Of a DNA stretch of 31,764 nucleotides, positions 7,973-15,559 are shown piece by piece. Position 1 is the first letter of the stretch, and each line of letters begins with the position of its first letter. The position numbers were made by a program, and so were the translations under genes. Location of the stretch: positions 1 to 31,764 of the forward strand of contig JBNGDB010000023.1 in NCBI GenBank assembly GCA_049975245.1, in the 5' to 3' direction. The notes below the pieces were generated by a model. It saw only the letters and a list, made by a program, of their open reading frames with translations, was not told the DNA's origin and searched no databases. The DNA comes from UBA117 sp049975245. GTDB taxonomy: Archaea > Methanobacteriota > Methanobacteria > Methanobacteriales > Methanobacteriaceae.

Positions 7973-8423
7973 TAAACTGGTTATATTAGGAATTGGAAAT
8001 GATATGAGGGGTGATGATGCTTTAGGTTGTATTATTGCCCATGAACTATCTAAAAAATTTGCTTCTAAAGATTCTATATCAATTTTTAATGGAGGAAGTG
8101 TGCCTGAAAATTTCACTGGTGCTATAAAAAAGGAAAAACCATCACATATCATTTTAGTAGATGCCGTGAATATGAAAAAGGATCCGGGGTATATTAGACT
8201 AGTTTTAAAAGATGAAATCTCTAAATATAACATATCCACCCATGCTATGCCTATTTCTTTCTTAATTAATTATTTAGAATTTAGAACTAATGCCCAAATT
8301 ATATTAATTGGTATGCAACCAAAAAAAATAGATCTTGGGGATGAAATTTCCCATGAAGTTAAAGAAGGTATAATCCATATAGTGAATATATTTGAAGGAA
8401 TGCTCGAAAAAGAGATAAGATAG
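7917..8423 (+). CDS. Hydrogenase maturation protease, HycI/M52 family
   Basis: Endopeptidase of the HycI/HybD/FrhD family, which trims the C-terminal tail of a [NiFe] hydrogenase large subunit after nickel insertion. Seen are the fold-opening VILGIGNDMRGDDALG and the probable nickel-sensing ligands Asp33/34, Asp82 (VDAVN) and His109 (STHAMP), spaced like Asp16, Asp62 and His90 of HycI. The length of 168 aa is normal. The start is uncertain: GTG at 7917 or 7920 are the only usual codons in range, both inside the upstream methylase gene, with no clear Shine-Dalgarno. NikR and HypAB nearby support a hydrogenase role. The hydrogenase served could be Frh, Mvh or Ech/Eha/Ehb. Confidence 0.87.
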   Translation: MVDWIVLKSELQKFLKNCDKLVILGIGNDMRGDDALGCIIAHELSKKFASKDSISIFNGGSVPENFTGAIKKEKPSHIILVDAVNMKKDPGYIRLVLKDEISKYNISTHAMPISFLINYLEFRTNAQIILIGMQPKKIDLGDEISHEVKEGIIHIVNIFEGMLEKEIR

Positions 8424-8427
8424 ATTA

Positions 8428-8484
8428 TTTTTTTTAAAATTAATCTAAAAACATGATAAATCAAAATTATAAAGAGTATAAAAA
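8428..8484. terminator. T-tract terminators between hycI-type gene and prs
   Basis: T8 at 8428-8435 follows the protease gene on the plus strand. The A6 run around 8479-8484 reads as T6 on the minus strand after prs. The genes are convergent. Confidence 0.4.
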
Positions 8485-8498
8485 AGTTATTTTTATAA

Positions 8499-9359
8499 TT
8501 ATTTTTTAAGAGCTTCGGCAATTAGAGGGGCCAATGATATCACACTTACATCTGAACCTATGGTATCGGTGGCAACTACATCATCTACACCACTGGCGAA
8601 TATTTTTAGTAGAGCATCATCAACCATAACCGGATGAACACATGCTACCATGATTTTTTCAGCACCATGATCTTTTAAAATTTTAGCGGCATTAACAATA
8701 GTTCCACCCGTACTAATAATATCATCGATAATGACAGCATGCTTACCTTTTATAGCAATATTTTTAGGTTTAGTTTCTACTTGCTCCGGGGATAGGCGAG
8801 TTTTCTCAAGATAATCACAACCACACTGTAAAATATCGGCCAATTCTTGTGCATGATCCAGTGCTCCTTTGTCTGGAGCTATTATAACCGGTTCATCAAC
8901 TTGTTCTTGTATGTGTTGAGCGATTAAGGGCATGGCTGAAAGTTCAGTTACTGGGATATTGAAAAAGTTGGCCATATTATTTTCATGGAGATTTACACAG
9001 AATAGTTCTGAAACACCGGCCGATTCTAGTATTTCAGCTATAATCTGAGCCGATATAGCTTCACCTTGTTTAAAACGTTTTTCTTGTCTTCCATATCCAA
9101 AATAAGGTACTACTAACCTTATAGTTTTTACACCCAAATCCTTAAGAGTTTTAATTATAAAAAGAAGCTCTATAATGTTTTGATCTTGAGGATAACTGGT
9201 AGATTGAATAACTACTGCCTCATCCTCTATATCTCCTTTTATACGTATATATCGTTCACCGTCAGGAAATTTACGAGTTTCTATAGGACATAAATTGTGT
9301 TGTAATTCAGCTGCAATTTTTGCAGCTAATTTTTGAGATGCAGAACCTCCTACTATCAA
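8499..9359 (-). CDS. prs: Ribose-phosphate pyrophosphokinase (PRPP synthetase)
   Basis: Makes PRPP from ribose 5-phosphate and ATP for purine, pyrimidine, histidine, tryptophan and methanopterin-type pathways. Seen are the early KFPDGERY, the catalytic flexible-loop region PYFGYGRQEKRF, and the PRPP-binding signature VIIDDIISTGGT (about 209-220). Its 286-residue length is typical of archaeal Prs, shorter than the roughly 310 of bacterial enzymes. A GTG at 9368 would give 289 aa, but that GTG lies inside the Shine-Dalgarno GGGTGATC. TTG at 9359 lies 8 nt after the GGG core and yields an N-terminus beginning MIVGGSASQ, which matches the family. The gene is convergent with the upstream protease gene. 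Confidence 0.95.
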   Translation of the reverse strand: MIVGGSASQKLAAKIAAELQHNLCPIETRKFPDGERYIRIKGDIEDEAVVIQSTSYPQDQNIIELLFIIKTLKDLGVKTIRLVVPYFGYGRQEKRFKQGEAISAQIIAEILESAGVSELFCVNLHENNMANFFNIPVTELSAMPLIAQHIQEQVDEPVIIAPDKGALDHAQELADILQCGCDYLEKTRLSPEQVETKPKNIAIKGKHAVIIDDIISTGGTIVNAAKILKDHGAEKIMVACVHPVMVDDALLKIFASGVDDVVATDTIGSDVSVISLAPLIAEALKK

Positions 9360-9368
9360 AATGATCAC

Positions 9369-9794
9369 CCGGAATAAATATAAACAATATAATATAATTT
9401 TAATATTTTTTAATTACCTTATTAATTTAATTATAGAGAGTTAATAGATAAAATTTTTATAATGTTTAACCATGGATATAATATTTTAATTATTTTAATT
9501 CAACAATTATTTTTCATAATAGGTTCATTGAATATGAAACCATTATTTCAATAATGCTTATAACTTTATAAGTAAGATATTAGTAAGAATCTTATTAATA
9601 ATAAAATATCTGGTTATAAATAGAATATAAATTTTAAATGTAAATTAAAATATAATACACTAATAATTATTTAATAACCTAAAATAAAGGTTTAATCAAT
9701 TAAAAAACAGTTTATAAGATTCTAATGATTAATTTTTATTTTTCAAGGTGTTAAATAAATTATAGTTTTATTTAATAATATGAGAGGTGTACCA
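9369..9794. other. prs/hypA intergenic region, AT-rich, non-coding
   Basis: About 425 nt without a credible gene, between divergent prs and hypA. It contains the dyad array listed separately. Other AT-rich TATA-like strings (for example near 9615-9625 and 9709-9716) could drive hypA. The Shine-Dalgarno GAGG (9784-9787) lies 7 nt before the hypA ATG. Confidence 0.6.
9522..9610. repeat. Array of four adjoining inverted repeats upstream of hypA
   Basis: Four dyads follow one another with almost no gap. GGTTCAT/ATGAAACC (9522-9541) has one bulged base. CATTATT-TC-AATAATG (9541-9556) is perfect. CTTATAA-CT-TTATAAG (9557-9572) is perfect and directly abuts the previous one. GATATT/AATATC (9576-9581, 9605-9610) encloses TAAGA-A-TCTTA (9584-9594). 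The two central units have identical geometry (7-2-7, 16 bp each), which is unlikely for random AT-rich DNA. Function unknown: an operator array, or a structured leader or sRNA. Confidence 0.55.
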
Positions 9795-10184
9795 ATGCAT
9801 GAACTTTCAATGGCTGATGCTATGGTTAAGACCGTTATTGAAGTCGCCGAGAAAAATGATGCACAAGAAATTACTGAAGTTGATATAGAACTTGGAGAGA
9901 TGACTTTATTAAATCCAGAACAATTAAAATTTATGATTGAAGTTTTAAGTGAAGACTCTTTACTTGAAGGTGCAAAAATTAACATAGAAACTATTCCAAT
10001 AGAAATTAAATGTAATAATTGTGGTTATTCTGGTAAAACTAAGTCAGATGATTTAGATCATTATGCACCTATCATTAACTGTCCTGAATGTGAATCTATG
10101 GAACTTGAAATAATTACTGGAAGAGAATGTAACGTTAAAAGCATTAAAATAGAAAAAAGTGATGAAAATGCACAAGATAGCTGA
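9795..10184 (+). CDS. hypA: Hydrogenase nickel incorporation protein HypA
   Basis: Nickel metallochaperone that passes Ni(II) with HypB to the [NiFe] hydrogenase large subunit. I set the start at ATG 9795 rather than 9780, since GAGG at 9784-9787 lies 7 nt upstream. The protein then begins MHELSMADAM, giving the obligatory His2 nickel ligand with the free N-terminus. The zinc site is visible as CNNCGYSG (residues 73-76 in CxxC form) and CPECES. The 129-aa length is slightly above the bacterial norm but usual for archaea. The end overlaps hypB, so the two are one operon. Confidence 0.96.
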   Translation: MHELSMADAMVKTVIEVAEKNDAQEITEVDIELGEMTLLNPEQLKFMIEVLSEDSLLEGAKINIETIPIEIKCNNCGYSGKTKSDDLDHYAPIINCPECESMELEIITGRECNVKSIKIEKSDENAQDS

Positions 10185-10821
10185 AGTTGAAATACAACAT
10201 GATATTATGGTGGCCAATAAAAAACTGGCCAAAAAAAATCAAAAAATTCTTGATAAATCCAATGTCTTTGCTGTTGATGTTTTAGGAGCAATAGGCTCTG
10301 GTAAAACATCTCTTATTGAAAATTTAATCCAAAAAATGAATTATAATATTGGAGTTATAGCCGGAGATGTAATTAGTAGATTTGATGCCGGGAGATTTGA
10401 AAAATATGAAGTACCCGTAGTGGGTTTAAATACTGGTAAAGAATGTCACTTGGATGCGCATCTGGTGGAACACGCCTTTGAAGATCTTCCCCTGGAACAG
10501 ATAGATCTTCTTTTTATAGAAAATGTTGGTAACTTAATTTGCCCTGTAGACTTTGATTTAGGCTCACATATTCGAATGGTAGTAATAAGTGTAAGCGAAG
10601 GCGATGATACTGTTGAAAAACATCCACTAATCTTTAAAGACGCCGATTTGGTGGTTATAAATAAAGTAGACATTGCTGAAGCTGTGGGAGCTGACCAGGA
10701 TAAAATGGTTTCTGATGTTTTAAATCTAAATCCCGATGTTAAAGTAATAAAAACGAGTTTAAAAACAGGTGAAGGGTTACAGAACATTATAGATAGTATT
10801 GAAGATTTTATAAATGAATAA
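10168..10821 (+). CDS. hypB: Hydrogenase nickel incorporation GTPase HypB
   Basis: GTPase of the SIMIBI class that drives nickel delivery to hydrogenase together with HypA. Motifs are the P-loop GAIGSGKTS (about 34-42), the metal-site region KECHLDAH holding the conserved Cys-His pair at the dimer interface, ENVGNLICP, and NKVD for guanine recognition. It lacks the N-terminal CxxCGC high-affinity site of E. coli HypB, as usual in archaea. Starts are possible at GTG 10159, ATG 10162 and ATG 10168. I prefer 10168 (217 aa, beginning MHKIAEVEI), as this resembles archaeal HypB N-termini and follows AGTGAT. It overlaps hypA by 17 nt. Confidence 0.96.
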   Translation: MHKIAEVEIQHDIMVANKKLAKKNQKILDKSNVFAVDVLGAIGSGKTSLIENLIQKMNYNIGVIAGDVISRFDAGRFEKYEVPVVGLNTGKECHLDAHLVEHAFEDLPLEQIDLLFIENVGNLICPVDFDLGSHIRMVVISVSEGDDTVEKHPLIFKDADLVVINKVDIAEAVGADQDKMVSDVLNLNPDVKVIKTSLKTGEGLQNIIDSIEDFINE

Positions 10822-10881
10822 AAATTTTCTTAATCTAAATTTTAAAAATTTAACATCTTAAATAAATTTAAAGGTGATCTT

Positions 10882-11907
10882 GTGAAAATTTGGTTTGATA
10901 TAACTAATTCCCCACATATTCGTTTTTTTAAGAGTGTTATTGACTATCTTCAAGCGGAAGGAGAAGAGGTTATTATCACTGCCCGGAAATTTGGGGATAT
11001 TCACAGATTACTGGATCTATTTGGTATGGAATATATTTCTGTAGGTAAACACGGAGTTACATTAGCTGAAAAACTAAACGAAAGTACAAAAAGATCTTAC
11101 CAACTTGCTAAGATTATGGAGAAAGAAAAACCGGATGTTGGAATATCAAAACATTCTATTGAACTTCCCAGAGTAACTTTTGGATTAGGAATTCCCAACG
11201 TTTATGTATTAGACAATGAACAGATGATTGCTGCTAATAAACTTACATTACCCCTTTGCAATAAGATTATTGCACCAAAAGCTATTAACATGTGGAGTAT
11301 TCTCCAATTTGGAGCAGATCCAAATAATATTATAAGATACTATGGTACGTCTGAGATAACTCACTTTAAAAATTTTGTATACAATGAAAACATTTTTGAG
11401 TATCTGAAACTTAATTTAAAAAAGGATAAAACTATTCTAATGAGACCAGAACCTTCACTGGCATCATATCTTGATGCTAACTGTAGAGAATCAGTTTTGT
11501 CACCAATAGTTGATGTTCTAGAAGATTATGCCAACATACTAATAATTCCACGTTTTAAAGAGCAAGAACAAATTTTTGAAAGAAATAAAAATGTTACTAT
11601 TATTAAACCCCCAGTTGATACTTTTAGTTTGATGAAAAGATGCCATCTAGTAATTGGGGCAGGTGGCACTATGAATAGAGAATCAGCACTTCTGGGAACA
11701 CCAGTAATATCCTGCTATCCCGGTAAATTACTAGCGGTAGATAAACATTACATAGATCTGGGAATGATGAATCGATCAACAAATCCTGATGAAATAGTTA
11801 ATCTAGCCTTAAAGTTACTGGAAAACAAAGAAAATAATAAAAAGATGAAAACTGATGATTTATTCCAGATAATTGTTGATAATATTTATAATTCTCTAGA
11901 AAAATGA
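10882..11907 (+). CDS. DUF354 family glycosyltransferase-like protein
   Basis: A 341-residue protein of the DUF354 family, archaeal proteins with a GT-B-like fold related to UDP-GlcNAc 2-epimerase and MurG. Family features seen are the start MKIWFDITNSPHIRFF, ARKFGDI, GISKHSIELPRV, and late GAGGTMNRESALLGTPVISCYPG, which resembles the nucleotide-sugar loop of GT-B enzymes. The GTG start follows AAGGTGATC (10871-10879), a near-perfect match to the 16S tail. It lies 60 nt after hypB and could be co-transcribed, but no link to hydrogenase is known. Its likely role is in cell-surface or pseudomurein sugar chemistry. The substrate is unknown. Confidence 0.85.
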   Translation: MKIWFDITNSPHIRFFKSVIDYLQAEGEEVIITARKFGDIHRLLDLFGMEYISVGKHGVTLAEKLNESTKRSYQLAKIMEKEKPDVGISKHSIELPRVTFGLGIPNVYVLDNEQMIAANKLTLPLCNKIIAPKAINMWSILQFGADPNNIIRYYGTSEITHFKNFVYNENIFEYLKLNLKKDKTILMRPEPSLASYLDANCRESVLSPIVDVLEDYANILIIPRFKEQEQIFERNKNVTIIKPPVDTFSLMKRCHLVIGAGGTMNRESALLGTPVISCYPGKLLAVDKHYIDLGMMNRSTNPDEIVNLALKLLENKENNKKMKTDDLFQIIVDNIYNSLEK

Positions 11908-12055
11908 TTTTTATAATTTTTAAAAAGAAGTATAACCATTAAATACTAAATTTTTGATATAATTTTTATTAACTTTAAAAACTGTGTTTTAATGGAATAT
12001 TAGGTATTTAATATTAAATAAATAAATATCCATAAGTAAATAATGAAAAGAAATA

Positions 12056-12130
<75 letters not shown>

Positions 12131-12152
12131 TAACCCACATTAGAATTAGGTA

Positions 12153-12161
12153 ATATTTAAA
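12153..12161 (-). promoter_or_regulatory. TATA box of tRNA-Ala
   Basis: Read on the minus strand, TTTAAATAT lies about 24-32 bp upstream of the first tRNA base, the normal box A position in archaea. Confidence 0.65.
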
Positions 12162-12337
12162 GTTAATGTCTGGGTAATGATATGATCTGATTATTATGTT
12201 ATTTATCATTTACTTAATTCCATTGAACATGAAATAATAAAAAATTATATAATTTAAGTATTCGAAAATAATGGAAACCTTAGAATATTATAAAAATGGA
12301 AAATTAAACTTATAATAAACATAAAATGAGGATTTAT

Positions 12338-12862
12338 ATGGATTACACAATCCGTTACGCTAAAGAAAATGATTTCATAGAAATAGCAAAACTGGCTGAA
12401 CAATGTAAACCTATGTCAACAGAGAGAAATTCAATCTATCACATCTTCACTAAATTTTTTTCAAACACCTCACTAGTTTTTGAATCAAATAAGAATAATG
12501 AGATTTATGGATTTTTATTAGGTTTTATCTCCCAAAAAAATCTTGAAGAGGCCTATATTCATTTATTATGTTTAAGAACTGAAATTAGAGGCAAAGGGTT
12601 TGCTAAAAAAATTATAGAAAAATTTTCCCATGAGATTAAATCCAAAGGCTGTAAAAAAATTACTTTAATCACCAAGCCTATAAATAAGGATGCTATCAAA
12701 TTTTATACTAAATTAGGTTTTAAACATATTATTCCCCCTGATGATAAAAGTCTTGAAGTAAATGGTGTTATTACTTGTAAAGACTATAATGGTAAGGGAG
12801 AGCATATGGTTATTTTCCAGAAGCCATTGGACAACGAATTACATATCTATAATAAAGTTTAA
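12338..12862 (+). CDS. GNAT family N-acetyltransferase
   Basis: A single-domain GCN5-related acetyltransferase of 174 aa. The acetyl-CoA pyrophosphate loop is visible in LRTEIRGKGFAKKI (motif A, R-x-x-G-x-G/A), followed by NKDAIKFYTKLGF (motif B). The N-terminal QCKPMSTERNSIYHIF and the GFISQK...EAYIHLLCL pattern recall EctA-type diaminobutyrate acetyltransferases, but no ectoine genes are nearby and I do not assign that function. The substrate is unknown. I moved the start from ATG 12326 to ATG 12338, because GAGG at 12328-12331 acts as the Shine-Dalgarno. The gene stands alone, after tRNA-Ala on the other strand. Confidence 0.83.
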   Translation: MDYTIRYAKENDFIEIAKLAEQCKPMSTERNSIYHIFTKFFSNTSLVFESNKNNEIYGFLLGFISQKNLEEAYIHLLCLRTEIRGKGFAKKIIEKFSHEIKSKGCKKITLITKPINKDAIKFYTKLGFKHIIPPDDKSLEVNGVITCKDYNGKGEHMVIFQKPLDNELHIYNKV

Positions 12863-13073
12863 AAAGAGATGACAATAAATTTAAATGCACAAATTGGAAT
12901 AATATAATAACCCTTTTAAAAGATTATGATATTAATTAATTGCTAAGTACACTAGCAAAAAATATAATTTAAATTACAAAATCATGTTTTTATTAAGTTA
13001 TTTAAATATTTAGACATTTTTATAAAAATATTAGCAAATAAATCATTTAATTGATAGGATATGGAGGAGTAAA

Positions 13074-14153
13074 TTGCCCTTAATCGCTCAAAATCACTTA
13101 CAGTTTATAATTGAAGTGGCTCTCATACTTTACGCAGGAGTCATGTTCCTTTTAAATATAGTTCCCCTTTCAATGAGTATAGTGCTTTTTTTGGCGCTTA
13201 TTCTATGTGTGGGTTTTGGATTGTTGTTTGGTATTGATACCATCTTATTGTTGTTGCAAATGGGTCATTTTGAATTTACCCATTCATTTGGACCTATTGC
13301 ATTACTGGCGGCAGTAACAGCCTTGGCTGCCCAACCCATAATGAAAGAATCTGGTGTGAATACTGGAAGTCTTAAAGGATTTGTAGTTCTTTTAATAATA
13401 ATAATAACTATAGCAGGAGGACTAATGCACAGATCTTTTCTGTTATTATGGTTCATTGGACTGCTCCTAGGATATTTCATTATATCCAAATCTTTCCGAC
13501 AAAAATCTGTTTTCACAGTTAAAAAAATATTATTATTTGCCGGTATAGGAATTGCCGGATTTGGATCACTAGAGTTACTTTCCAAAGCATTAGAAATGCC
13601 CATATTGAGTCCTATGCTTAGAATTTTAAGAATAGAAACTTTCTCCGATCCTAGTCTAGCTATGGTTTTGAAAAATTCATCCCTGCTTGGTCATGAACAT
13701 GGCTCATGTTATTGGGGTGCAGAGTGCATTAATGGCTCTGATGGTTATATAACCTTACCCATGTCCCTAATAATTGCCTTTGGACTGCCTTTTCCTCTTT
13801 TTTACGGCCTATTAGTAACTAAAAAAGATGTTATAGATTACATGTTGCCGGGTATATTCGGATTCACCTTTGATTTTGGTTATCTATCCTTAATCATTCT
13901 ACTCCTCTGGTGTTTAGGTACCTATTTTATTGGATTTAAAATGCTCTACATGTATCGTGAAAAAAGAGAAAGTGGCGATAGAAAATTTGTGGGTAGAGAA
14001 GCATTACTTATAGGCTCTCTTACCGCATTCATTGCCCAGAGTATAGTTGGATTATTCTTAATGAATCGTTCCATGAACGGGACCGCCCTTCTAACATTTT
14101 TGTTTTTAGGTGCACTGGTCACCGCCCATATATTAAGCCTTAAACAAAAATAA
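13074..14153 (+). CDS. Polytopic membrane protein of unknown function
   Basis: A 359-residue, very hydrophobic protein with about nine predicted membrane helices. It starts at a TTG with GGAGG (13063-13067) 6 nt upstream; there is no nearby ATG in frame. A hydrophilic loop at about 188-224 holds the notable GHEHGSCYWGAEC (Cys212 and Cys218, with His), followed by NGSDGY. This could be a surface loop with a disulfide or metal site. I do not recognise the family. The loop between late helices is faintly like O-antigen polymerase-type proteins, but that is a guess. It is followed at about 80 nt by the DUF1890 gene and may be separately transcribed. Confidence 0.75.
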   Translation: MPLIAQNHLQFIIEVALILYAGVMFLLNIVPLSMSIVLFLALILCVGFGLLFGIDTILLLLQMGHFEFTHSFGPIALLAAVTALAAQPIMKESGVNTGSLKGFVVLLIIIITIAGGLMHRSFLLLWFIGLLLGYFIISKSFRQKSVFTVKKILLFAGIGIAGFGSLELLSKALEMPILSPMLRILRIETFSDPSLAMVLKNSSLLGHEHGSCYWGAECINGSDGYITLPMSLIIAFGLPFPLFYGLLVTKKDVIDYMLPGIFGFTFDFGYLSLIILLLWCLGTYFIGFKMLYMYREKRESGDRKFVGREALLIGSLTAFIAQSIVGLFLMNRSMNGTALLTFLFLGALVTAHILSLKQK

Positions 14154-14235
14154 AAATAGGGAAATATATACCAAGATAATTAAAAATATTATATCAAATT
14201 TCTTTAAAAAAATAAAATTTTATTGAGGAAAAAGA

Positions 14236-14697
14236 ATGAAAAAAGCCTTAATATTATTAGGATGCCCGGAATCACCATCACAAACACCTATGGCGATTTA
14301 TGTTACAAATAAACTAAAAAAACTAGGATATGATGTCACAGTGTCCAGTACTCCCTCCGCAATGAAATTACTGGAAGTTTCGGACCCAGAATGCTTATAT
14401 GTCGATAAGAAAATAGATGTAGATTCTTGTCTGGAAAAGATAGATGAAGGCGATTTTGATTTAATGGTGGGATTCGTTCATCGTGATGCTGCAGTTTCCT
14501 ATTTTGTTACCTTTGAAAATATTTTAAATGCCAAATCTATAGCCCTCATATTCGAAAGAGAACTGGAAGTAATAGAAGAATATATAAACATGGTAAAAGA
14601 TTCTACTAATGCCATAATTGTATCGGCTAGAGCCTACCACAATCCAACACCTATAAGGGTTAAATTTGATAAAGCCATGAAGGATTTGGAGGTATAA
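14236..14697 (+). CDS. DUF1890 methanogen-specific protein
   Basis: A 153-residue soluble protein that I recognise as DUF1890, a family found essentially in methanogens. It begins MKKALILLGCPESPSQTPMA, and the alternating beta-alpha pattern (LILLG, DVTVSS, DLMVGF, SIALIF, AIIVSA) suggests a Rossmann-like fold. No catalytic motif can be assigned. FVHRDAAVSYFVTF is a conserved-looking stretch in the middle. The ATG is preceded by GAGG at 14225-14228, 7 nt upstream. The DUF1894 gene starts 1 nt after its stop, so the two are co-translated and likely work together. Function unknown. Confidence 0.82.
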   Translation: MKKALILLGCPESPSQTPMAIYVTNKLKKLGYDVTVSSTPSAMKLLEVSDPECLYVDKKIDVDSCLEKIDEGDFDLMVGFVHRDAAVSYFVTFENILNAKSIALIFERELEVIEEYINMVKDSTNAIIVSARAYHNPTPIRVKFDKAMKDLEV

Positions 14698-14698
14698 G

Positions 14699-15001
14699 AT
14701 GTTTTGCCTTGAAACCTTTCTTAAAGAATCTGAAGATTACAAGGTTCATATGAGTCGTTCTGGATTTAAAGATTGTGCAAAATATATAGAAGAAAATGGA
14801 AAAGAAATAATTCATGTCAAGGCCGGAGCTAAGATTGTTGGTGCACGAATAATTGGAATTCCTCCCATTCCCATCGGTATAGATTCTGAAAAATCTCATA
14901 TAATGCTTCCCTATACTAAACCATGCTATGGTACTGCAGTAGTAGAGGTTCCGGTTGAAATGGATGAAATTAAAAAAATTCGGGAAATAGAAATTAAATA
15001 A
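14699..15001 (+). CDS. DUF1894 methanogen-specific protein
   Basis: A 100-residue protein matching DUF1894, a small alpha/beta family restricted to methanogens and paired with DUF1890. It begins MFCLETFLKESEDY and contains GARIIGIPPIPIGID and MLPYTKPCYGTAVVEVPV. The ATG follows GGAGG (14688-14692), which lies inside the end of the DUF1890 gene, and the genes are separated by a single base. This is strong evidence for a two-gene operon. Cys3 and Cys79 are the only cysteines apart from the one in FKDCAKY. No enzymatic motif is seen and the role is unknown. Confidence 0.82.
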   Translation: MFCLETFLKESEDYKVHMSRSGFKDCAKYIEENGKEIIHVKAGAKIVGARIIGIPPIPIGIDSEKSHIMLPYTKPCYGTAVVEVPVEMDEIKKIREIEIK

Positions 15002-15081
15002 ATTTTATAAAAAAATATTTTTTAATTATATAAATCCCAAAAAATTTAGTAAAAATATACATTTTGCATTTTAACTTTATA

Positions 15082-15387
15082 TTATTCAAAATCATCTAAA
15101 AGGAAAGACGCAAAAGTAAAACCTGATCCTAATCTAACCTGTCCTGCTACCGCCGCAGCTTCAATTATTTCTTCTCTAGTTGCTCCTTCCATTAGTGCGT
15201 GCTTTTTATGTGCAGTTACACAGTGCTGGCAGTTAATTGCAACAGCACATGCTAAGGCTATCAAAGACTTATCCTTAGCAGATATGGCTCCTTCTTTCAT
15301 TATTTCTGAAGCTAAATTTTTAAATGCATTATCCAATTCTTTGCTGACTGCTTCTGTAAATCTATAAGGTCTAGGTTTGCTTGTCAA
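15082..15387 (-). CDS. Carboxymuconolactone decarboxylase (AhpD-like) family protein
   Basis: A 101-residue, all-helical protein of the carboxymuconolactone decarboxylase/AhpD superfamily. The redox centre NCQHCVTAHKKHA (CxxC followed by His) is intact, as in AhpD-type thiol peroxidase partners, so a disulfide reductase or peroxidase role is more likely than decarboxylation. GATREEIIEAA is the other family string. It starts at TTG 15387, with GGAGA lying 7 nt upstream, so no ATG is needed. The gene is convergent with the DUF1894 gene and divergent from metE. The physiological partner is unknown. Confidence 0.88.
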   Translation of the reverse strand: MTSKPRPYRFTEAVSKELDNAFKNLASEIMKEGAISAKDKSLIALACAVAINCQHCVTAHKKHALMEGATREEIIEAAAVAGQVRLGSGFTFASFLLDDFE

Positions 15388-15559
15388 TTTGTCTTCTCCT
15401 GAATTTTATATGCTAAATATTAAAAGATAATTTTTTTGATATTTTAAAATAACTTATTAACTATTCAATAATAAACTAAATTTATTTTAAATAGTTCGTA
15501 GATAAAATTTCTTAGACAAAATTTACTAAAGATATTAAATTATAGTCTAGAGGTAAAAA

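Noticed and set aside
12338..12862. Ectoine biosynthesis acetyltransferase (EctA)
   Set aside because: Only local resemblance to EctA; no ectB or ectC nearby, so only the GNAT family is called.
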